Position numbers and translations under genes: made by a program. Shown here piece by piece: positions 56,280 to 64,000 of a stretch of 64,000 bases of DNA. The notes below the pieces were generated by a model. That model was not told the origin of the DNA, did not search any database, and was given only the letters and a program-made list of their open reading frames with translations. Within the stretch, counting starts at the first letter, position 1; each line of letters starts with the position of its first letter. The stretch is from Kappaphycus alvarezii (taxonomy: Eukaryota; Rhodophyta; Florideophyceae; Gigartinales; Solieriaceae), in NCBI GenBank assembly GCA_002205965.3, contig NADL03000594.1, positions 1,922,001 to 1,986,000 on the forward strand. Reading direction: 5' to 3'.

Positions 56280-58250
56280 CTGCAGCTCTTTTTGAACCAA
56301 GATCAAGTTACTCTGTCTTCTTAATTCAGTCAACAAAAAACTGACGGAGCTTGATCCGATCGTTTTCAGCTTGCGAAAGAAGTTTCTGGCGCCGAGGTGT
56401 ACAGAAATGCACACACTGGAATAAATCGGAAGAGGGAATGCTGCCGCCAGATCCCAATGACTCATCAAGAATTTCCTGTTGAAATACGGTGGCACCAGCT
56501 GTTTGGATCGGCAGGGAAAAACAACTTCTGAGACATATGGAACAGTCCCCCTTGAGCCAAAGACTGCGCAGCCTTTTTCTTTGCATGCAATCTCCGCTTC
56601 GTGAATTCAGTATGCCGTTCAATCCAATACTGACTCCAATTAACAGCGGGAGCACAGCGCAAATAAAATTCACGGAGGGGTAGTAGAAGTTGAATCTTCA
56701 ATTTGCACAGCCTGGCCCGTTTAGATTCATATATGTAATATTCCCGCTCAAAGAGTTCGACCAACTCGTAAGATAATCGCCCAATCATGTCAATATCCGC
56801 TTCGTCCAACGACGCTCTAGACCAAAGATCGGACAGTAATGTAAACTTTTGCAGCCCTTTCAAGATGAGCCTTGGCATGTGACCATCAAACAAGACGGCC
56901 AAATACAAATATAAAAACTGCTTCGCCTCACAAGCTTTCCATGTTCGGTAGGTGGAAGTGTCCTGTGGTGTTGATCCAATTGCGCAATGTGATGTTACTT
57001 TCCGAAGTATGTTTATCTAGACATCGATCATGTCCCTGCGCTCCCGACTCACAACAAAATTCTCCTCTGCATAATTCGGAAATCGCTTCAAATGTCTTTT
57101 ATCTACCTCAAAAAGCTCGATAAAATCCTTTGTAATGTAATGACACAGATTCATAGTGCCAATTGGAAAGGAAGCAAAGAGAATTAGTGGTCAGAAGTTA
57201 ACGCAAGCCGGTATCCTCGCGAATACCGTGTGCCTTTCTCAAAATTATCTTCTCGTCCTCTGAAAGCTTAGAAGTCTCGCTTAACTTACCGAATACCTCA
57301 CGAGTCTGCGATGGTCTTCTAAGCTTTAGGTTCAAAGGATTCTATAGCCTTACGATCCGTAGCCTGCCTCTTGCCTGTGAATCAAATTCTGTTCGACGAA
57401 TGATCGATGGAAGGTAATAACGCTTAGATCAGGGCACGAAGAAATATTCACTTGTACAAAATGACATGAGAGCTTGGCGCTAGGGCCATTCAGCCCTGCG
57501 GCCTTTGCTAATCTATGCAGATCAAATGTACACCACACAACATATACACGGACTTCCTTCAAAGATCCATCGTAGAACCTGACTGCTGTCTCTCCCTTAC
57601 GGATGACCTCGTTCCTTTCTTATACCAATGGATGCAAAAAGGAGCTCATAGTCACTGGCTGTCTTGCTTTTCCAACAAATCCAAACGGTATGGTGTTAGG
57701 AATAAGCATTCTTTCATCAGGTAGTAGGTTGAGATTAAGAGCAGGAATGAGTTTTACCTCATAAGAGCTGCTTTAAAGCACAGGAAAGCTACCAGAAGAT
57801 TCAGAAATAAAAAATCGAATATGTATGCATGGTCACCGCCCCAATTTTCCACGATGGGCTTGTCCAGTGCTCCTTCGAAATAGTCCGAAGATCCATTGTA
57901 ACTCACTGCAAGAGCGTTTTCCGCTGCGTAGCTACCTCTTCTGTACTTGAAAAGAGTATCAGCACTCGTAGAATTCCGCAGCCAAGCTCTTAGTCGCGGT
58001 AGAAAAGGTATGTACTCAAAGCTGAAATAGTTCGGCCTCCTTCCGACTTGAATTAACACCTTGAAATTTGGTTTAGGTCTCGTAAAAAGAACGGCACCCG
58101 AGCATACTACATGGTCGACAAAGAGCATATGGGAGCGACTTGCCAAGAATCGAAGACGACGCAAACCCGAATACTTGATAAAGTTTCTCACAACGCTTAC
58201 CCAACTCCAGTGGGGAGATTGCAAGTTGGCTAGTATCCCAGACATCACGG
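56280..58250 (-). pseudogene. CACTA/TNP2-like transposase relic
   Basis: Three minus-strand blocks appear in the order expected of TNP2-type transposases. 58248-57754 has FSFEYIPFLPRLRAWLRNST and a YNGSSDYFEG block with GGDHAYIFDF. 57562-57350 has EVRVYVVWCTFDLHRLAKAA and GLNGPSAKLSC, the VRxxxxxxxCDLxAxxxxxG block. 56908-56326 has LILKGLQKFTLLSDLWSR and LPLREFYLRCAPAVNWSQYW, then IERHTEFTKRRLHAKK, the conserved HLL...GP..N...ER end. Frames are broken and terminal CACTA repeats were not found. A KDZ-type transposase is the alternative. Confidence 0.5.
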
Positions 58251-58259
58251 TGCTACTAA

Positions 58260-60845
58260 CGGAATGTCATATAGGCATATCAATCTATCTCTTGGTGGAT
58301 TGTGTCCATGCTTCAAATTTATGTTTACGATATACTAGATATACTTCATCTCCGATACTGTTCGGTATGTAAAGGACTCGGAACGCGTCATTTTCACCGC
58401 TATTGGAACCAATTGCAACACCTCGATCGCTTTCTTCGTCGCTTCGAAGCATAGAAAATTCTATCATGGTGATTATGGGGAGTTCAATTCGCAATGAGAC
58501 GATTTAGATGGAGTTTGATCATTGTAGAGGTCTTCATTCACATAGCTCGTCATATTTATCTTATTTTTGTGGTTCAAAGACTTGCTCGTCAAAAAATGGC
58601 ACAGGTTGACTTATTTCATGTAGCTGAGATTAATTTCGACCTGAAAAAGCTTATAAAACTAATAATGGGGGTTCACGCACATTGGGTATGTTGCTATCTT
58701 CAATTGGAAATCCACCGTTCGATTCTGTTGCACTTTTATGTGTAATCAAAACGCTTCTTCATTTTTCTTACCCATTCTTCGTAAAAATTCGGATCGCAGG
58801 GCAAAATTTCATCCCCATTAGATTGGCGTCTCAGATTTTCCTCGCGCATATGGTGCTTGCTCGTGTTAAGTGAAACTGCTCGACAAAAGGTAACACGCCA
58901 CCAGCGACAGTTATTTTCAGGAGGACTGATATAGCGATCCACTAACAAGAAATAACGCCGCATTCGCTGCAAAAAGAGCATTTAAGAATAAGGAATTTGC
59001 TCGAGCAAGTGCTTACGTCCCTTTTGACTCCGGAGGCAACTTGAAAAAAGCTACAAGTGTTAGGGGTAGATCTATAAGGGAACTTAGAATGCGAGAAAAA
59101 GCAATCTTTCCAATGATAGTTCTGAGGAAGATACAACTTGTCAAATAAAACTTTAGACGTCGGATCTGTCTCAGTAGACTCTCAAGGTGGCGAAGATACT
59201 AGTAGTAGCCCTTACAATCCTTTCATAATATACAACTTGGGGCAAAAAGCCGAACACGATTCGGAAACAGAACTCCAGCAAGTGATCGAAAGTGAAGAGT
59301 GCAGGTTACGGCAACTCAAGATGTGTCATCGTCTTCTTCAACAAGTCAAGCACCCGGTCCTATCAATCTCTAGAGTGACACTGAATTGAACGTGGGTTAC
59401 AAAGGACAAGACGTAGGCGCCCTACATGGCATCAAAAAACAATAAGCGCGGCGGGAGATTGCCACGTTAGTAATCAATAGGTTACTGCAGATGACTGGAA
59501 AAATTACCTCTCACAGCTTTCAGGCCACATTACAATGAATCATCAACCAACTTCCGCGCAAGCAGCGATTTCAAAGGCTTCTATATGTCATATGAGGCCA
59601 TTGAATGAAATAAGCGGGGTGGCAAATCATTTCCAATCGAGCATGACGTGACGCAGGACAAGGTTACAGCGGCGTAGCGGCGTAAGGAGGTATAATCGAT
59701 CAGTAGGGGGCGTCATCGGCTATGGACCTTTAGATGCCTGCTATAGACGTTACACGACTGTAAATGTCACTCATTACAAAACAACGCTCCGGAAATTGTC
59801 CCAGCTCCATCAACGAAATTGACCCCCAGTCACTTAAGATTTCAACTAGCTATCTGCTTCTGAGCCCAGAGTGTATAAGCGCTTGCCCTTCAGTGACAAA
59901 TCTCCCCATTCCATATCTTTCTATCGCTATGTTGCCATTGCTACATGCAAATTGCGCCAACGAACCTCCCCTCCCCCCCTCCTCTTCCCCGTTCCGTTCT
60001 ATAATCCCTTTCAAAGGGCATTACCATTACCTGGTAATGGCGTTGCCATCACCAAATTGGTTCGTCCTCCGCCTACATCCGACATCAGCTACCTCTCTCT
60101 CCCTCTGCCCTTGAATTACGCATAGGAATGGGAGAAGTGAGCAAGTTTCCACAGGTTACATGTTCGTGGAAGGCAGATCGAAGGAACAGTACTCGACCAT
60201 CACATCGGACCAAAGCACAACACTCTCTATATGAGAATCGTTTTATAGACATAATGTGGAAGCACCATCTTTTATTTCAGAAAAATGGAAAGAGAGCGAC
60301 AGAATGGCTCTGGTTTGCGATCTTTTCTTGTTACGTCACTTTTATTTCTTGGCCCAATCGAAAAACGCCATGTTCATCAACTTGAGTAACACTGATGGAA
60401 AAATCCATGTTAAAGCGCAATTTCAACGGTTTCCCACAGCGATTTTAACAGCCACCGAATACCCAGCCTTTCTAATATCCCTACCATTGAGTTGCCCCTA
60501 TTTTGGAACATGTGCCCTATAATTTGAAGAAAAGAAATTTTGTAAACTATAATCATTTTTAAACATCTACATCTAAAACCTACCCTTTCTAGAGGATTCA
60601 AAAACAAATTATGTGAATACAAATGCAATGAATGCATTTTAGCGCCAAGACGGAGTCAGGTCGCGACCCCCGCGACAAGTGGCTAAACACTATGCGAATG
60701 GATGCAAATTGAGCAAATAATATGCGTTCAGCGGAATCGAGCCCTCACTCTTCTGGCATAAACTTCCAGGAGTAAATACTCAAACCAATCCTTCCTCTCC
60801 CATCGCAGACAACATCAAACCAACCATAACCAAAGCCTCCCCCTT
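58260..60845. other. AT-rich stretch without recognised gene
   Basis: A minus frame at 58285-58494 and a plus frame at 59138-59389 (acidic, SSPYNPFIIYNLGQ) have no recognised family; they may be flanking parts of the transposon relics on either side. CATTACCTGGTAATG at about 60027-60041 is a small perfect palindrome. Confidence 0.35.
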
Positions 60846-60849
60846 CTCC

Positions 60850-62092
60850 ATGCCCCGCCAAGCAAAAGCTCAGAAATGCTCTGAGAGTGCCGTCGTGGCC
60901 ATCAAGCGGGGAGCAACGATAAGCGATGCCGCTGCAATTTCCCGACTACCTCTCTCAAAATTCCACTATAAACTTAAACATTCCCGCCAAGAGCCCAAAT
61001 GCTTATGCGTTTTATCAGTCTAAGGCTTAAAAAAAGTTGTCTCTATGATAAACCAGTATATATTGAATTTTTTTCCGCTAGGCCGTGAGGATGTGGCCGA
61101 ATCCACTCAGCATATTGTTCAGGCAATGCCTGCAGAACGACGCCGAAAATTTCCATTCGTCAACAACTTCCCCGGTGCCAGGTTTCTCCATAACTTTTTA
61201 GACAGTAATGAATTAGTCATTCGCTTCAGAAAGCCGTCGGAAGAATAGGAGCACCGATGGAGTGCATTCCATGCAGAAACGCTTACGACGCACTTCGCGG
61301 CTTTTGCTAAGATCACCAATGAGAATAACATTGATGAATGGCGTATTGAAAACATTGATGAAAGTGGTCTTCGCCCGAACGAACGCCGAGGATGGGCTCG
61401 CACGAAAGCCGATGTGACTTGAAGTAGTGCGGATGTTCGGCGTACTACTAAATTTCGGAACATTGACCATCACAATGCTACCGTTTATATTTGCAAACGG
61501 TGATTTAAGTGCTGCGATCTTTGATTTTAAGGAATGTTCAATCAAGCATCGAGTAATCAAACGTTTTGGAGAGGAAACCATCGAGACGCTTCTGATCTCG
61601 CTGCCCTGCGGTTCTAATACTGTCACTCGTGGTGATATTGCTGGTGTCAATGGAAACGTGTTTTATAAGTGAGCGCAGAATTTTTTTGGTTCAAAAAAGA
61701 AGAGCTCAGGGCTGGTAACCGTAAATTTCTGCTAACATTAGATGTTTATAGCGGTCATATGGGTTTCAATGTTTTGCAATTGTTACGTAATGACAGTTTT
61801 ATCGTGTATGCCCTCCTATCTCATACAACAGGACTACTAAAACCGTTGGATTTTGGTTTGTTCAACTATTTTGAAGAATTCATTCGGCAAGGGGTACAGT
61901 CTATCGTAAATTTTGATTGCTACAATGTGTAATTATGTTTTCGATTATCTGAAGATCGTCCGGGATGCATACGACAAGGCCTTCAAGCGGAGCACTGTTA
62001 TCAGTGCCTTTGCAAAGGCAGGTATGTATCCCGTTGACCCTACTGCTGTTGTATTCCACAGGTTCACCTTCCTTCGTGACGTGTAATTTCAC
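60850..62092 (+). pseudogene. pogo/CENP-B-like DDE_1 transposase relic
   Basis: The frame from 60850 opens MPRQAKAQKCSESAVVAIKR then GATISDAAAISRLPLS, a psq-type helix-turn-helix. 61128-61245 gives RRRKFPFVNNFPGARFLHNF, the DNA-binding HTH_Tnp block. In other frames NIDESGLRPNERRGWARTK holds the first catalytic Asp (N-x-DE-x-G). LLTLDVYSGHMGFNVLQLLR holds the second Asp followed by H. LLSHTTGLLKPLDFGLFNYF is the LPxHTTxxLQPLDxxxF motif. Stops and shifts near 61015, 61245, 61420, 61670 and 61930 break it. Pogo-type elements are DNA transposons inserting at TA. Confidence 0.75.
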
Positions 62093-62609
62093 TATCCTTA
62101 CAGCTTTACCACAAGTTTACTACATCTACTGTACTGTAGATTCAAACCATCGGTAACATTACAACTAGGGCTACTAGGCTTTTGCTGCCATTAAAATTTT
62201 CCTACAGTTCTGAACACAGCGTTTCAACCCATTTGAAAACTTCGAATAGCTACGGGCGAACTGACGACTGGGATATTATGGAGTTTACGGCACAGCATAA
62301 TTATGCTACGATTCTGCAACTAAACTCCAGCAATGATAATTTTGACTTTGCTCACATGAGGGACAGTACCATTGCTGAAACATATCTACGGTTCACCGAC
62401 GTGAACACGATTGTGAGTATTACAAAGACCCCTGTTCCCCAACATGCCCAGAACCGTCTCAATTAAGGGCAACTCCAAGTCGTCATGTGGACGTGAGGTC
62501 CGCAATTGGAGAGCTATCCTACTGTTTCTGCTAAAGCAAAGTTCTGAAACAGCCTATCCCAGCCTTTCCCCTGCCTCCTTATTTCCTTCTATATTGCTAC
62601 AAGTAGTAA

Positions 62610-63513
62610 ATGCACTGGCGACGCGAGTTTCACTCGCACGAATGTAAGCGTAAAGAAAAATCACTAACCAGATTTTCTCTTGTCTCTACGAACTTAACAG
62701 ATGAGTATTCGCTTTCTTTCTTCCGTTTCTGGAAGCAAAAGTTGATGCGTTTATCAGACTTGCTAACAACCAGCTTGCACACAACTTACCGAAAACAGTA
62801 CTCTACCATTTCTTTCCTTTCCCTCTGCTTCCTACTACGACGACTGGCTGCTCCATGTCGCTTGCGCAATGTTGGGCGTGTTTTCGACAAACAGAGCTCC
62901 CATTTTTCGGGGATAGTCATTGTGAGAAAGTTGAACAACTGCTTGAAAAGTACGGAAAATTGGTGACCGGCGCTCTACAACAGCCGTAAATACAAGCACA
63001 CGCTCCTCGTTACACTGCAACAGTACAATAGAAGAAAAAAGCGCTGTCAAGCTGCATTGCATTCATAGATGGAACCGTCATGGCCATAGCAAAACGGCAA
63101 AGCAATGGTCTACAAAACGTGGTGTACAGCAGCCACAAACATAAACAAAGCTTGAAATACCAAGAAATTAGCACATCTGATGGCATGTTTCTTCATATTT
63201 TTGTCCCATTGGAGTACAGACGTCACGACTGGACGTTATATAGTAGGAATGGTGATGACGGCCAGCTTCAGCAGACGTTAAATGTGAACATGACAATATA
63301 CTGTGTATACGGGGATTTCGGATACAATGTGATGGATTACTTGTGCATTCCGTTCCAAGCAACGGTCAGTGAAGACCAAAGCAAGTTGAAAGAGGCCATG
63401 TCGAGACCTAGGGTAGCAGTAGAACGGATGTTCAAAGAGCTAAGGCTGTACTGGAAAGCTGTATACTTCAAAAAAAAGGTGAAAGTCGGCGATGTGCACA
63501 TTGGTGCTCTTTA
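62610..63513 (+). CDS. PIF/Harbinger transposase (DDE_Tnp_4), one or two frame breaks
   Basis: The first frame (to 62966) has SFFRFWKQKLMRLSDLL, FLLRRLAAPCRLRNVGRVF and HFSGIVIVRKL, the Harbinger N-terminal helix-turn-helix region. After a shift near 62970 the second frame gives CIAFIDGTVMAIAKR (first Asp), VVYSSHKHKQSLKYQEI, SRNGDDG, VYGDFGYNVMDYLCIPF (second Asp) and SRPRVAVERMFKELRLYWKA (the Glu). All three catalytic acids are present, so this is the best preserved DNA transposase in the window. It ends at 63513. A convergent coiled-coil frame on the other strand (63620-64000) matches the two-gene layout of Harbinger elements. Confidence 0.8.
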
Positions 63514-63619
63514 AGTCCTCTCGGCGCTGTTTTGCAACATAAGGTCTTTTCTCCACGGCGAAGAGGTACCACTGTACTTCGCCGGTGTCCTGCTTTCGCT
63601 GGAGGAGTTCCTTTTATGG

Positions 63620-64000
63620 CTCAGAGTCGCTTAATGCAGTGTGGAGGCCGTGACCCTCTGGGTTTTCCCTAGGAGCCTGCGCTCCGGAACTTGACGCCAA
63701 CCCATCCTTGAATACAGTTATCATCAGCTTAAAAGTTTCCAGCTCCAACCTGTTTCTTTCCTGTCTCTCCACTCGGCCTTCCCCCCTTTCAATTTACCTC
63801 TCCTTTCTCAGTTCCTCCCTTTCCTTCTGTTCCATCTCGAGGCGCTGCTTGTCTAACTGAAAGCGTTCTGTGTCCACCTCTGCACGAAGCTTGTCTCTCG
63901 CAGAAAGAACGTGCGCGAATAACTCGATATCGCCATTGAACGGGTCGAGATTTGTAGTGCTCCGGGTGTTAGATGTATTTGCAACAATGCTATCCTCGCC
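63620..64000 (-). CDS. Harbinger accessory (Myb/SANT-like) ORF, C-terminal part, cut by window edge
   Basis: Reading the minus strand from 64000 gives STTNLDPFNGDIELFAHVLS, then a charged coiled coil, RFQLDKQRLEMEQKEREELR, a stop or shift near 63806, and then RQERNRLELETFKLMI. A C-terminal E/R/L-rich coil ending RxxxExxxFxxMI is typical of the Myb-like DNA-binding protein carried by PIF/Harbinger elements, convergent with the transposase. The N-terminal Myb domain would lie beyond the window. Confidence 0.5.

Noticed and set aside
1..64000. CRISPR arrays, bacterial operons or organellar genes
   Set aside because: No regularly spaced direct repeats, Shine-Dalgarno-type starts or plastid/mitochondrial genes were seen; introns and copia, LINE and Harbinger elements mark nuclear DNA.

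Overview
The window is nuclear eukaryotic DNA. It holds long open genes with very few introns, canonical GT-AG introns where they occur, AATAAA-type signals, and decayed transposons of several classes. A DUF2993 protein (a family typical of cyanobacteria and plastid-bearing eukaryotes), intron-poor genes in tight divergent or convergent pairs, and islands of degenerate retroelements together suggest an alga. A multicellular red alga is my best guess; this is inference, not something read directly.

Layout. 1-6 kb: AT-rich, no recognisable gene. 6.3-12.9 kb: a decayed Ty1/copia retrotransposon on the minus strand (gag, protease, integrase, RT, RNase H) between 294-bp LTRs; it carries a SINE-like insertion in RNase H and a 5'-truncated non-LTR element in its 5' LTR. 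14.3-16.2 kb: a PLP-dependent fold-type I enzyme (minus). 16.2-23.8 kb: gene-poor, with a 120-bp inverted repeat at 20.5-21.0 kb and a second copy of the SINE-like repeat. 23.8-30.8 kb: eIF5B (minus) divergent from a spinster-type MFS transporter (plus), then a RIB7-type riboflavin reductase (minus). 31.2-37.1 kb: a pile of truncated non-LTR retrotransposons whose ORF has RT motifs, a CCHC knuckle and a restriction-like endonuclease segment. 37.6-41.8 kb: xanthine dehydrogenase (plus). 42.0-44.2 kb: VID27 (minus), divergent from a roughly 1,440-residue coiled-coil protein with a PACT-like segment (44.8-49.2 kb, plus). 49.2-51.5 kb: Cpn10 (minus) divergent from LSm8 (plus), which is tail-to-tail with a DUF2993 protein (minus). 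53-64 kb: DNA-transposon remains: a CACTA/TNP2-like relic, a pogo/CENP-B-like relic, and a PIF/Harbinger transposase with a convergent coiled-coil ORF at the window edge.

Two window-wide patterns stand out. First, palindromes built from TACTGTACAGTA recur in the intergenic DNA and sit in every clear divergent promoter interval (eIF5B/MFS, VID27/coiled-coil, Cpn10/LSm8) and upstream of XDH. Second, nearly all long conserved genes, including the essential eIF5B, are broken by single-base shifts while the protein sequence stays well conserved. That points to residual sequence errors rather than gene death, so I annotate these loci as single genes with frame breaks.

The host genes look like unlinked housekeeping functions (translation initiation, mitochondrial chaperonin, U6 snRNA-binding LSm ring, purine catabolism, riboflavin synthesis, vesicle or vacuole-related VID27, lipid transport). 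They do not form a pathway cluster.
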